A stretch of DNA of 64,000 bases. It comes from Lacipirellulaceae bacterium (lineage in GTDB: Bacteria > Planctomycetota > Planctomycetia > Pirellulales > Lacipirellulaceae). Shown here piece after piece: positions 35,582 to 45,404 of this stretch. Where the stretch lies: positions 868,001-932,000 of the forward strand of contig JAVJRG010000005.1 of NCBI GenBank assembly GCA_040218535.1, in the 5' to 3' direction. The stretch's first letter is position 1. Every line of letters begins with the position of its first letter. Under the pieces are notes generated by a model. It made no database searches. It was not told the origin of the DNA and saw only the letters and a list, made by a program, of their open reading frames with translations. The position numbers and the translations under genes were made by a program.

Positions 35582-38164
35582 CTAATTCAAGGCCAACTCT
35601 TCTGAGGTTTGCTTCCCGGCATTCCGAGAGGAGTCTCCTTCAAGCGAGCGCGTCCCCTCCTTGAGCAGCTGCCAATCTCCAGATGGCAGGTACCGGTGGA
35701 TGCCTTCGTCATCAATGGCAATCAGGTGGAGCCACTGATTCTCAAGCAAAGCAGCCAGCGAACTTTGCTTGTTGATGATACGGTCAATCGACTCTAGCGG
35801 AGCAGCAATGACTGCTTGCAATCGCATTGGCTCATGCTGATAGTTCTCGCCAGAATGAAGCGACTGCCATGGCAGTCCCGTCATCAAATCGCCACTGTTG
35901 CCGGAGAGGATTCCGAACTTCCCGACGACGTTGTGGATCGTCTTGGTTCCGCTCCCAAAGTGCTTCTGGTCTACGGTCGATGCGTAGTACTGCATATTGA
36001 TCAGATGTGCAACGATCATCGGAGCCGTCATGATGTTCTCTAAGACTTCACCGTTGGGGTCGTCCTGATGGTCGTAACTGTGAAGGAATGAGCGACCATC
36101 AAGATCAAGGTTTTTTGTATGAGATCGCGGGGCAATGATAAATGCCGCGTTCCCTGCCAAGCCCCACTCCGGTCGCACTTCCGACCAGTCCGTTGCTCGC
36201 TTGGCCAATCCTGCCAGCGACTGGCTGTCCACGATTGGAAGACGTTCAATCCGCGTCGCATGCGTAGCTGCTTCGGAATATCGGACGAGCTCTTCGTAGT
36301 CGATCTGATGCGTTTCGGGGAGTTGATCGAGATCAAAATAGGAAATTGCGTCGGTCGTCGTGTTGTGAAGACCGCCCAAGAACCAAGTATCACTTGGGAT
36401 CTCAACGCCCCGCTTCGCCAACTCCTGACGAATGTACGGCTGGTTGAGCAACAGTGCTGCCATCCGGGCGTTAGGCTCGCCAGAATGACCGCCACAAGCA
36501 CCGCAATCCAAGCCCGCGGCAAGCGGGTTGTTCTCGGTTTGACAGGCGTGACCACAGAAAGCGACGAGCCTAGCGAAGTTTTTCTCCAGTCCAAGATTCT
36601 TCAGCATGCCGTGAGCCAGATCGACTTGCTTACTGGTGGTGATGCCCTGGTGGTTCAAGTCGCGTAAAGTCGGTGCAAGGTGGTATTGCTGGTCGGAGTC
36701 TATGCCGTCGAACTTTGCGTCCGATCGCGATTGCTTCCAACCAAGTGCTCCCTTGAAGAGCTTGCCGGCAAAGAGCAATCCGGCAGTTTCTACAAACGAG
36801 AAACAACTAACGGCCGATGACTGGAACGACTTCCAAAGTTTCCTAAAGGATCGGATCTCCTGACGCTTCGCGATCACCTCGGCCTCGAGCGCCGGGTCAA
36901 CCGAATCGAGCCCCTCTCGAAGTCGGAACTGCGGCTGAAGCAACACGGGCACGTTGGCACTGCCTGATTCGGCTCCGAGCGGGACGAATTCGATAGGCAT
37001 CGCAAAGAAGCCAGCGAAGCCGAACGTTTCGATAGCGGCCGACTGTGCTTCAAGATGACGCCTAATGCGCTCGGACCGAACATCTATGCAGAACACCAAT
37101 TGAGCCAGCTTTCTACTTTGCTTGACACGCTTACTTTCGATTCCCCCATCGAGCAGGCCATCAACAAGCTTGCCTCGGAAGGCCAGCTCGCTGGCCCTCA
37201 GAAGTACGAGTCGCTCGTCAGTGAGCTGTCTTTCGGCTGGTTCGCGGTCGACGTTGGTTTGCCAATCGAATTGAAGCGAGAACGCTTCACCGAGGGCTGC
37301 CTCGAATGCTAAACGAATGGCTAGGACACCGTGCAGGTCGCCTGAAGTTTGATTCGACTGCGACTGATCTTGATACTTCGCCCACGCACACCAGCCGGGA
37401 ATGGAATAGGCCATCCTGAGCAGCACACCTTCCCAAAGATGCTCGGGCACTCGCATCTTCTCTAAGCAGTGCACAATCGCCGCATCAGGGGTATGGGGGA
37501 TTGACTCGACAAACGTGCGGAAATCCTTAAGCCCAAGAACTTCGACGTTGCGGTCATGCTCCGCTGCAGATCGCCATGCCAAAAAGAGCGACATCTCCTT
37601 CCAGGGGCTCTGCCAGGTGGACTGCCCTTGGTCGTAGTGGGCAGAACAGTGTTTGGAAATCTCGTTGGTGATAACCTCGTTCCAGTCCAACTCCGAGCGG
37701 AGTGAGACATATTCCGCTATTGTCGATGGTGCTGTGGTCGATTCGACTTCCTCTGCGGCAACTCCTGCATCGAGCAGCTTGCTGATCAAATCCTCGACCG
37801 TGACTTTGTGATCTGAGCCCGAGTTGTGGAGTTCCTTAATAGCCTCTTCAATGTGAATGGCCTTGATCTTCCCTTGTTGGAAGAGCTTCGAATAGTACGC
37901 TAGCGGCATCAGGGTTTCACACTTCGAGAAGCTCTGTAGGTAGTTTCGAGCTTCTGCGAATTGTCGGTCTGCCAAGCCGCCATAAGGATTAATCGCAACG
38001 TAGTCTTGCAGTGGCCAGACCGGAGCGATAATCTCCTCGACGCGGCTGAGCAATTCCTCTAGCTGAGAGATCATTTCGGTCGTTTCGAAAAACGACACTT
38101 GTCGCGGCGTTGTCTCAGCGACTGAGGAGTTCTTGGCTTGCGGTAGAGATTCGACTGCTGACAT
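35582..38164 (-). CDS. dabA: DabA inorganic carbon transporter subunit (DUF2309)
   Basis: An 860-residue protein of the DUF2309/DabA family, the cytoplasmic beta-carbonic-anhydrase-like half of the DAB energy-coupled CO2/bicarbonate accumulator. The zinc site seems complete: CIDVRSE (Cys and Asp, spaced as in Halothiobacillus C351/D353), and His followed 15 residues later by Cys in GHACQTENNPLAAGLDC (as H524/C539). The GGHSGEPNARMAA stretch is characteristic. Start 38164 (MSAVES) is chosen because GGAGA lies seven bases before it; an ATG six bases earlier is too close to the SD. It works with dabB, 63 bases upstream. Confidence 0.92.
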   Translation of the reverse strand: MSAVESLPQAKNSSVAETTPRQVSFFETTEMISQLEELLSRVEEIIAPVWPLQDYVAINPYGGLADRQFAEARNYLQSFSKCETLMPLAYYSKLFQQGKIKAIHIEEAIKELHNSGSDHKVTVEDLISKLLDAGVAAEEVESTTAPSTIAEYVSLRSELDWNEVITNEISKHCSAHYDQGQSTWQSPWKEMSLFLAWRSAAEHDRNVEVLGLKDFRTFVESIPHTPDAAIVHCLEKMRVPEHLWEGVLLRMAYSIPGWCAWAKYQDQSQSNQTSGDLHGVLAIRLAFEAALGEAFSLQFDWQTNVDREPAERQLTDERLVLLRASELAFRGKLVDGLLDGGIESKRVKQSRKLAQLVFCIDVRSERIRRHLEAQSAAIETFGFAGFFAMPIEFVPLGAESGSANVPVLLQPQFRLREGLDSVDPALEAEVIAKRQEIRSFRKLWKSFQSSAVSCFSFVETAGLLFAGKLFKGALGWKQSRSDAKFDGIDSDQQYHLAPTLRDLNHQGITTSKQVDLAHGMLKNLGLEKNFARLVAFCGHACQTENNPLAAGLDCGACGGHSGEPNARMAALLLNQPYIRQELAKRGVEIPSDTWFLGGLHNTTTDAISYFDLDQLPETHQIDYEELVRYSEAATHATRIERLPIVDSQSLAGLAKRATDWSEVRPEWGLAGNAAFIIAPRSHTKNLDLDGRSFLHSYDHQDDPNGEVLENIMTAPMIVAHLINMQYYASTVDQKHFGSGTKTIHNVVGKFGILSGNSGDLMTGLPWQSLHSGENYQHEPMRLQAVIAAPLESIDRIINKQSSLAALLENQWLHLIAIDDEGIHRYLPSGDWQLLKEGTRSLEGDSSRNAGKQTSEELALN

Positions 38165-38233
38165 TTTCATTCTCCAAGAGAGATTAAGCTGTATTCTTTT
38201 GAGTCTTCTTAATGTTCGACGATTCTGTTGCGG

Positions 38234-39799
38234 CTATTGCGTTGCCAAGCGACGGAGCAAGCTTTCGAGATAGAAGCCGTTCGAAGCGTGCACGTAAAAG
38301 GCTCGCCAACGCTTGGATTGAGCGATACTGGAAACCGACGCTTGCAGGAGAAAGAGCCCGGCGAACCCAGTAAGAATCATTGCTGGCAAGAACCATCCAC
38401 TGGCCAGGAGTGCCGTAGAAGGCAGGCTTTCAGCAACGATCGAGTCGACGACCGAGTAGGATGCGGCATAGGCCAGACAAAGCGAGACGGTAACGCCCAT
38501 GGCGTAGTAGAGCAGACGGCTGTTCTCAGCTCGCATCACTTGACTTAGCCAACTCGTCATCGCGAGGCATAGAACTCCGCCCAGCAGTAGCCCGCCCGGC
38601 TTAGCAATCGGGTCAACCGCGAAAATGGCGAGTGAGATATCTAGAATTAGGAGCGTCGCCAAGCCGATTCCAGCGACTTTGAACCAGGAGGGTTTCTTCG
38701 AATTAACTTTCGCCCCAAGCGTAGCCGCCTGCTGAGAAAGCACGCTGCCGCTGGTTAAAAAGGCGTGAGCCTTGTAGAGCGAGTGTGCGATGATGTGCAG
38801 CATGGCAGCCGAAAAAGCACCTAGTCCGCATTGCAGCATCATGAAACCCATCTGCGCCACAGTTGAGTAAGCTAACGACTTCTTCACACTCGTCTGGGTC
38901 AGCATCACCACTGCTGCATAACATGCGGTGACCGCACCAAAGATTGCTAGAATTACCAACGCGGTGGGAGCAAGCGAAACGATGGGGCTTGTGCGGATGA
39001 TCAAGTAACCTCCTGCATTGACAATCCCGGCATGCATAAGTGCAGAAACTGGTGTGGGAGTTTCCATCGTCTGAGGCAGCCAAGTATGAAATGGTACTTG
39101 TGCTGACTTCGTGATCGCGCCGACGATCAGCAGAAAGCTAGCCCAAGTCGACGCATCGCTTGGTGGTACCGATTGCTGCTGAATCGCGGCGAAAAGTTCA
39201 CTGAAATTCAGGGTGCCAAATTGGCTGTAGAGGATGGTGAAACCGCCTAAGAGCGCGACGTCCCCGAGACGGCTAACCGTGAATTTGCTCCAGGCCGCTC
39301 GCCTTGCCGCTGGTCGCTCGCCATAGTGCATCAAGAGCTGGTGCAACCCGAGGCTCGTCATGACCCAACAAGCAAAGAACAAGAGCAAGTTGCCGGAAAC
39401 AACCATCAGCGAAACGGCACCGATAGTAAAACTCGCCCACCGGAAGTACCGGCCTTGATTCGCTTCTCCATCGAGATAGCGAATCGAGTATTTGCAGATA
39501 ATCCAACCAATGAAAGCGACCAAAGCAAGCATGAGGCTGGCAACGCCATCGTAGTAAACCGACAATGTCGCAAGACCTGTCTCCCCAAGGGATAAAAACT
39601 CAGCACTGATCGTGGAAGTGAAACCCGTCGCTAGCCCAACACAAATCAGACCTGCTGCGACCGCCTGCAAGGCTGCGATCCAAGTCACTAACTGACGGAA
39701 ACGGCCCGAGGAACGGTTGGCCACCGAATTGGGAACTCCTGCGAAGCCAATGAGGCAGAGGGCGGTAAGACTGATCAAAAGGGCGAGAAATTCATGCAT
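38234..39799 (-). CDS. dabB: DabB inorganic carbon transporter subunit (NuoL/MrpA-like)
   Basis: A 521-residue membrane protein with 13-14 transmembrane segments of the proton-pumping NADH dehydrogenase subunit 5 / antiporter family. The core motif PFHTWLPQTMETPTPVSALMHAG and the Lys/His residues in transmembrane helices (KSLAYSTVAQMGFM, HIIAHSLYKAHAFL) are intact. Beside dabA this is DabB, which couples cation flow (H+ or Na+) to CO2 hydration by DabA. GGAGAA precedes the ATG at 39799. It is the first gene of the row and lies opposite a divergent winged-helix regulator. Confidence 0.92.
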   Translation of the reverse strand: MHEFLALLISLTALCLIGFAGVPNSVANRSSGRFRQLVTWIAALQAVAAGLICVGLATGFTSTISAEFLSLGETGLATLSVYYDGVASLMLALVAFIGWIICKYSIRYLDGEANQGRYFRWASFTIGAVSLMVVSGNLLLFFACWVMTSLGLHQLLMHYGERPAARRAAWSKFTVSRLGDVALLGGFTILYSQFGTLNFSELFAAIQQQSVPPSDASTWASFLLIVGAITKSAQVPFHTWLPQTMETPTPVSALMHAGIVNAGGYLIIRTSPIVSLAPTALVILAIFGAVTACYAAVVMLTQTSVKKSLAYSTVAQMGFMMLQCGLGAFSAAMLHIIAHSLYKAHAFLTSGSVLSQQAATLGAKVNSKKPSWFKVAGIGLATLLILDISLAIFAVDPIAKPGGLLLGGVLCLAMTSWLSQVMRAENSRLLYYAMGVTVSLCLAYAASYSVVDSIVAESLPSTALLASGWFLPAMILTGFAGLFLLQASVSSIAQSKRWRAFYVHASNGFYLESLLRRLATQ

Positions 39800-40110
39800 C
39801 GCGGGTTCTCCATGAAAACTGACAATCGTTGCGTGAAATCTAATACGCGACAAGTATGTCGTCAATATAAATTCGTGTTAAATTTGCCGCATCTTTAGAA
39901 GTTGGCGTGAGAATGTCCCTAAAAGCCCTGAAAACGCCAAAAATAGGGCGAAATATTTTTCGCGAATTTCTTTTCTCGTGTTGCGTGTTAGAATTCAGTG
40001 AGTCGGGAACGCCTCGAAGCAGGTCCCTTGCTCGCTGAGATGCTCGCAAGCACCGCTCTGAGTGAATCCAGTCCCGGACCAGACAGTTCCCCTGAATTAA
40101 GGCGGCAGTT
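39800..40110. promoter_or_regulatory. Divergent promoter region of dabB and the wHTH gene
   Basis: This AT-richer 311-base region separates dabB from the regulator. GCGAAATATTTTTCGC (39948-39963) is a near-perfect palindrome (6-bp arms, TATT centre) and a good operator candidate. No clear -10/-35 pair could be fixed. Confidence 0.45.
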
Positions 40111-40479
40111 ATGGGTAAAGCAGCAGCGAAACGCGCTTCGACGGGTGAATCCAAGAAGAAGAGCACCACGGCACCGAAAAAGCCCCCGTCTGTGGCGACG
40201 GAGTCTGGAAAAACTTGGACTTTTCTGACCAATCATGCGCACGTTTTAATTGCACTAAACGCTCAGCCTGATCTCGTGCTGAGAGAAGTTGCCCGCCTCG
40301 TGGGGATTACCGAAAGGGCCGTGCAGAGAATCGTCCAAGACCTGGAAGAGGAAGGATTTCTGCGACGTGAGAAGATCGGCCGCAAAAACCACTATGAGGT
40401 CGTGACGGATGAACCACTGCGTCATCCGATCGAGTCCCACCGACAAATCGGCGATCTCCTGAAGTTGATTACCGGCTGA
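40111..40479 (+). CDS. Winged helix-turn-helix regulator
   Basis: A 122-residue protein. The first 35 residues are Lys/Ala-rich and disordered. The rest (about 38-110) is a winged helix: [16 protein letters not shown], then the [34 protein letters not shown] and a wing GRKNHYEV, closest to the MarR-like group. No ligand-binding domain is seen. It is divergent from the dab-cys row, which makes it a candidate regulator of that operon; this is inference from position only. A 6-bp hairpin (40491-40506) follows. Confidence 0.8.
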   Translation: MGKAAAKRASTGESKKKSTTAPKKPPSVATESGKTWTFLTNHAHVLIALNAQPDLVLREVARLVGITERAVQRIVQDLEEEGFLRREKIGRKNHYEVVTDEPLRHPIESHRQIGDLLKLITG

Positions 40480-40490
40480 GTGAACCGAAG

Positions 40491-40506
40491 GTTGCCTTTC
40501 GGCAAC
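40491..40506. terminator. Short hairpin between convergent genes
   Basis: GTTGCC (40491-40496) and GGCAAC (40501-40506) around a TTTC loop, 12 bases after the wHTH stop. The stem is short and the T-tract weak. Confidence 0.35.
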
Positions 40507-40520
40507 AAACTTCCAACCGC

Positions 40521-43500
40521 TTACAGTTCGAGAAGAATGCTGCTTAAGACTTCAGGATTGACGGGCTTCACGAGGTGCTTATCGAAGCCAGCCTGCTTAA
40601 TTGCCACGCGATCTGATTCGCGGCCATAGCCCGTCAGCGCCACGAGGCGGACCGATTGATTCTCGTTCTTTTGCCTTACGGCGCGAGCGATTTCGTACCC
40701 GTCGACTTCGGGTAACCCGATGTCAACAATGGCCACGTTGGGCACCTTCTCGTCAATTATCGCTAGCGCCTCTTTGCCGTCGCTCGCGGTGCGAACGCGA
40801 TACCCTTCCAGTTGGAGAACTTCTTCCAGCATCTGCCTCGCATCTTGGTTGTCTTCCACAAGGAGGATATCGGTCTCTTCCGGCTTACGAAGAGTCTTCG
40901 GACGAGCAGGCGTAGGAGTTTGCTCTAAAGGCTTGTCAGTGATTGGCAACAGTACGGAGAAGGTGCTTCCTTTTCCAAGGCCTTCACTGGCTGCTTTCAC
41001 CGTTCCTCCATGCAGCTCAACGAGTTGCCTGACAAGCGTCAGCCCAACCCCCATTCCACCGCCAGAATCTTCACCAGTCTTGGATTGGACAAACAAGTCG
41101 AAGATACCATCCAACATGTGTGGTTCGATGCCAATGCCGTTGTCGGCAACTTCAACGATCGCTTGATCGTGTTTGCGTCCTAAAGAAAGCGTGATCTGAC
41201 CTCCGTCGGGAGTGTACTTTGCTGCGTTCACGAGTAAGTTCTCGATGACTTGCAGCAAGCGTATTCTATCACCTTCGATCAGCAGGGGTTCCTTCGCGGA
41301 TTCGATCGAAAACGTATGCTTTCGGTTGTTCATTAAAGGAGCAACGACTTCCTTGGCATCGTTAATCAGCGAGCAAAGGTCGAGAACGACAGGACGGGTT
41401 TCAATCTTTCCTCGACTGACGCGAGACACATCAAGCAGATCGTCAAGCAACCTCCCAACGTGCTGTGCTTGACGCTGAATAATCTGGATCGGTCCTTTGG
41501 AGCTTTCCTTCTTGAAGCGACGCTGTAGAACGTGTGTCGCATTAAGAAGCGCACCCATGGGGTTTCGCAGTTCGTGCGATAGCATTGCCAGAAACTCTTC
41601 GCGTCGGGTCGCCTCTTCCACCGCATTTTTTTCAGCGGTGAGGAGACGATCGACCGTATCACGTAGCTTTTGATTGGTTTGCTCAAGCTGTGTTGAGTAG
41701 TTCTGGCGTTCCTCTTCCGCCCGTTTTCGACGGGAAATGTCCTTGGACATCCAGGCAATCGCCACGGGCTCTCCGGATTCATTCGATAGTAGGGTCAGCG
41801 TGAGGCTGATGTCGGTGGACTCTCCCGATTTATGTTTATGCGTCAGCTCGATATCCCTGACGGATCCTGTGTTGCGACACTCCTGGCGCAACTCGGCGAT
41901 CTTCTGATGGTGCTTGCTAGGAATCACCGAGAGCGTTTCTTCGCCGAGCAGTTCATCACGAGACCAGCCAAAAATTCGGGTCATCGCGTTATTCACGTTA
42001 AGGATTCGCCCAGAGAAGTCTTCGACTATCTTGGGGTCGCCTGCATCGAGGAAGACTTTCGACATCATCACGAGCTGAAACTCGCGTTCCTTCTGCATGG
42101 AGATATCAATCAGCGAAAGGACGACGCCATCAACTCCGCTATCAGCCCGGTAGGGCAAGATGCGCATCAAGAACCATCGCCCCTGGTTGTCGCGGACTTC
42201 TCGCTGGATAGAGTCTTCCGAACGAAGCACATACTCGACATCCTCAAACACTTTTTCGTAACGCAGGCTGTGTGTGAAACCATTGATGCGACGTCCGACA
42301 TCCTGCGGGAGGATACTAAAGGTTTCGGTAATCTTCGGAGTGATTTTTCTGATGCAGAGGTTCCGGTCGAGAAACAGCGTGCCAACCTCCGTGCTACGGA
42401 ACAGGTTGTTCATGTCATCAGTCATCACCATCAATTCTTGGATTTTTCGCTGGTGCTCGGCATTGACCGTGTAGAGCTCTTCGTTGACTGAGTGCAATTC
42501 CTCATTCGTGCTTTGAAGTTCTTCATTCGAAGCGACAAGTTCCTCGTTGGTTGCTTGTAGCTCCTCATTGGTGGTCTCCATCTCCTCGGTATTCGCTTGC
42601 AATGTCTCACGCGAGTACAGAAGCTCTTGTTCCAAAGTAGCGATTCTCGTCCTTGTCGGCTCATCCACAACTTGGCTCGGCACACTCGTTCCGTTAGGTG
42701 CAGGGAGGGCCTTCAGTTCGGTGGCCGCCGCACTTCTGGGTGAGATTTGAACTAAGTAATGGCTGACAGGGTCGAGTCCTTCTTGCAAGGGCGTCACCTC
42801 AACGGTGAGCTGAAGTTCGCGACTGTCGATCAGCGCGACGCAATCGTGTTTGACGGCCTCCGAGTTTTTGATGGACTTTTGGACGGCGCTAGTCACGGCT
42901 CCCCTCAAACCGAGTCCCAGGCAATCGCGGAGATTGCTTGAAGGGCGACCGTCCGAAAGTTTGAGAAAACGTCCCGCGCCAGAAAAGACATGCAATAGTT
43001 CGAGTCGCTCGTTGATCAGGAAGCCCGAGGGAACGTATTTTTCCAACAGGATGTCGTAGGCTTTTAACAGCGGTCGGCCCGCCTGGGTCACCGCGTCATC
43101 CTGGATGAGTTTTCTGGCGGGCTGGATCCTGGTTTGCGGAAGACCTGTTGAGGGGACAGGAAGTCGAGCCTCGGGCACCAGGCGCACGTCCCGTTTCTTC
43201 CTGTAGATTCGCCAATGCTGGTCAACGTCAGAGAATTTGTGATTGAGCTCTCCGCAAGTCTCACTGGGTCCGAGAAACAGGAAGCGGCCTTGTTTCAGTG
43301 CGAAGTGAAAGAGCGACAGCGCCTTTTTCTGCGCTGAGGGCTTCAAATAGATGAGGAAGTTGCGGCAGGTGACCAAATCAATCTTTGTAAATGGCGCGTC
43401 TTTGATTGTATTGTGCTTCGCAAACACGATCATTTTTCGCAACTCGGGGCTCACTCGCCACCCGCCGTTCTCCTTCGTGAAGTATCGATCAAGTCGTTCC

Positions 43501-44645
43501 TGCGAGACATGCGACAAGAGTTCCTCAGGGTAAAACCCCTGGCTAGCAAACTCTAAAGAGTCTTGATGCACGTCGGTTGCGAAGATCTTGACTTTATTTT
43601 TGCGGCCATTCTCGCGCACACATTCGTGCAAAAGAATCGCGATTGAGTAAGCTTCCTCACCCGTCGCACATGCGGATATCCAGACTCTGATCTCTTCGAT
43701 GTCGCCTGTCGTCTGCACGATTTCCGGGAGGATACTTCTCTCAAGAAGGTCGAAGGCCTCACTGTCGCGGAAGAATCGCGTCACACCAATCAACAAGTCG
43801 CCGTACAGAGCACTGAGTTCCTGGTGATCACTAGGAAGCTGTTGGACGTAGGCCTCGAGGTTATCGACTCCAAGCAAATCGAGACGACGTTCGATGCGTC
43901 GCAAGACGGTGGCCGCTTTGTAGTGAGAGAAATCAATGTCATATTGCTCATGCAACAACCGAAACACGGTTTTCAATGCGTCTTCCGGAAGGACTTCGGG
44001 GCTAATGCCGTCGTTAGCCCTCGGATCGCGAACATGCCGCAGGAGCTCCATCGGCATGGCCTGCGGAGAAAAGATGCGATGGGCTGAACCGGAATCAATC
44101 GCGGCCAGTGGCATCCCATCAAAACTTGCCGTTTCGGGCTCTTGAACAAGCACAAGGCCACCCTGCTCTTTGATCGCTTGAACTCCGCGTGATCCATCGC
44201 TGCCAGTCCCTGAAAGGATGATGCCAACCGCGTTTTCTCTGCAGTCGATCGCGAGTGAGCGGAAAAACGTATCAATAGGCAACGAAGGTTTCGCGTCTGG
44301 ATTCAGATCGCTGAGCAAGAGTTTGCCGTCCGACAAAACCATCTCTTTCTTTGGGGGAATCAGGTAGACCGTATTGGCTTCGACTCGCATCCCATCTTCG
44401 ACCCGCTGAATATCGAGTGTCGTATGGCGGGACAACAGCTCTCCCATGAGGCTCTTGAAGTCCGGCGAAAGATGCTGCACAACAACATAGGCTAAGCTAT
44501 CGCACGGCAGCACGTTGTCGAAAAAACGCTCAAGCGCATTCAAACCACCAGCCGAAGCCCCCAGGCCGACGATCGTTAAGAGCCTTTCCTGCGAAGGTTC
44601 CTCCAGGATCTTGCCACTGGTCGCATGTTCTTCGTTCTCGATCAT
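40521..44645 (-). CDS. CheB-CheR-PAS hybrid histidine kinase with receiver
   Basis: A 1374-residue signalling protein. Domains in order: CheB methylesterase (about 24-200; VGLGASAGGLNALERF), CheR methyltransferase (about 215-480; VTRFFRDSEAF, ISACATGEEAYSIAILL), a coiled coil of NEELQ/TNEE repeats (about 665-735), two PAS domains (about 740-985), HisKA (MLSHELRNPMGALLN), HATPase (NLLVNAAKYTPDGG, DNGIGI), and a C-terminal receiver (ILLVEDNQD, phospho-Asp in VAIVDIGLPEVDG). No receptor or CheA gene is near, so it is probably a stand-alone sensor rather than a chemotaxis adaptor. Confidence 0.93.
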   Translation of the reverse strand: MIENEEHATSGKILEEPSQERLLTIVGLGASAGGLNALERFFDNVLPCDSLAYVVVQHLSPDFKSLMGELLSRHTTLDIQRVEDGMRVEANTVYLIPPKKEMVLSDGKLLLSDLNPDAKPSLPIDTFFRSLAIDCRENAVGIILSGTGSDGSRGVQAIKEQGGLVLVQEPETASFDGMPLAAIDSGSAHRIFSPQAMPMELLRHVRDPRANDGISPEVLPEDALKTVFRLLHEQYDIDFSHYKAATVLRRIERRLDLLGVDNLEAYVQQLPSDHQELSALYGDLLIGVTRFFRDSEAFDLLERSILPEIVQTTGDIEEIRVWISACATGEEAYSIAILLHECVRENGRKNKVKIFATDVHQDSLEFASQGFYPEELLSHVSQERLDRYFTKENGGWRVSPELRKMIVFAKHNTIKDAPFTKIDLVTCRNFLIYLKPSAQKKALSLFHFALKQGRFLFLGPSETCGELNHKFSDVDQHWRIYRKKRDVRLVPEARLPVPSTGLPQTRIQPARKLIQDDAVTQAGRPLLKAYDILLEKYVPSGFLINERLELLHVFSGAGRFLKLSDGRPSSNLRDCLGLGLRGAVTSAVQKSIKNSEAVKHDCVALIDSRELQLTVEVTPLQEGLDPVSHYLVQISPRSAAATELKALPAPNGTSVPSQVVDEPTRTRIATLEQELLYSRETLQANTEEMETTNEELQATNEELVASNEELQSTNEELHSVNEELYTVNAEHQRKIQELMVMTDDMNNLFRSTEVGTLFLDRNLCIRKITPKITETFSILPQDVGRRINGFTHSLRYEKVFEDVEYVLRSEDSIQREVRDNQGRWFLMRILPYRADSGVDGVVLSLIDISMQKEREFQLVMMSKVFLDAGDPKIVEDFSGRILNVNNAMTRIFGWSRDELLGEETLSVIPSKHHQKIAELRQECRNTGSVRDIELTHKHKSGESTDISLTLTLLSNESGEPVAIAWMSKDISRRKRAEEERQNYSTQLEQTNQKLRDTVDRLLTAEKNAVEEATRREEFLAMLSHELRNPMGALLNATHVLQRRFKKESSKGPIQIIQRQAQHVGRLLDDLLDVSRVSRGKIETRPVVLDLCSLINDAKEVVAPLMNNRKHTFSIESAKEPLLIEGDRIRLLQVIENLLVNAAKYTPDGGQITLSLGRKHDQAIVEVADNGIGIEPHMLDGIFDLFVQSKTGEDSGGGMGVGLTLVRQLVELHGGTVKAASEGLGKGSTFSVLLPITDKPLEQTPTPARPKTLRKPEETDILLVEDNQDARQMLEEVLQLEGYRVRTASDGKEALAIIDEKVPNVAIVDIGLPEVDGYEIARAVRQKNENQSVRLVALTGYGRESDRVAIKQAGFDKHLVKPVNPEVLSSILLEL

Positions 44646-44796
44646 TGGTCCTGCCTCTTAAGTCGCTCGTATCTTCTAGTCTCTTCCTCCCTTTTGGTTG
44701 CCGAGAAAACTTCTTCATGATGCTTGATGCATCTCCAATTCTCTTAGCGACAAGCCCCAATGATCGCCCAGATTCATTGGGGAGAGTCATGCACGT

Positions 44797-44835
44797 CCAA
44801 TCACCCCCGGCATCCGGGGGAACGGGGGTGATTGG
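44797..44835. other. Strong GC-rich hairpin between signalling and hibernation genes
   Basis: CCAATCACCCCCG (44797-44809) is perfectly complementary to 44823-44835, and an inner CCCCCGG/CCGGGGG stem competes with it. It lies about 48 bases past the end of the hibernation-factor gene on the minus strand. No T-tract follows, so it may be a processed 3' end or attenuator rather than a classical terminator. Confidence 0.5.
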
Positions 44836-44882
44836 GAAAGGCATCAAACTGAACGTCAAGTCGATTGGCCAACCAGATTGAC

Positions 44883-45278
44883 TTAGACGGTTGCTGGAAG
44901 CATTGCGTCCGCATCTAGGGCATCCCAAGGTCCAGTCTGAAAGGCTGAATCTTTGGTACGGCTACGGCGTCTTGCGAGTCGATTCCGATCAATGGCTCGC
45001 GAGACACTTCGCCCCGCACGTTCAGACACGCGGGCGATACAGGTCAGCAGGTCGGAATCCTCATCGCTGACGACGATCTCAGATTCTCGTTTGATTTTCA
45101 CTCGCAGCTTGCAATGCTTATCGACACCACCCTTGGGCCCATTGATGTCGGAAACGACTAGCGAGACAAAGTCGAGCTTGTTGTCGAATCGCGATAGTGC
45201 GAACAGCAGACGACGCTTCGCATACTCTCGAGAATTCGAATCCAAGCAGTCATTTCGGTCGGTGATTGATAGCTTCAT
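44883..45278 (-). CDS. Ribosome hibernation promoting factor-like protein (short HPF/RaiA)
   Basis: A 131-residue protein of the sigma-54-modulation / S30AE family. The start MKLSITDRNDCLDS is preceded by AGGAG at good spacing; the longer frame (to 45380) is unlikely. The beta-alpha-beta core continues REYAKRRLLFALSRFD, FVSLVVSDINGPKGG, HCKLRVKIK and a second helix ending with a basic tail (RNRLARRRSR). Such proteins bind the 30S decoding centre in stationary phase. It lacks the C-terminal dimerisation domain of long HPF. Its neighbours suggest no special pathway. Confidence 0.75.
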   Translation of the reverse strand: MKLSITDRNDCLDSNSREYAKRRLLFALSRFDNKLDFVSLVVSDINGPKGGVDKHCKLRVKIKRESEIVVSDEDSDLLTCIARVSERAGRSVSRAIDRNRLARRRSRTKDSAFQTGPWDALDADAMLPATV

Positions 45279-45404
45279 TGCACTTGCTCCTGGAAAGAAG
45301 TAACAGGTTTCTTGGCCTTCTTGAGTATTTATACGGCGAGAACCGACGATAACAAAATAGAATATATCTCTACCAACCATTCATAAAACCAATGGGTCTC
45401 GATC

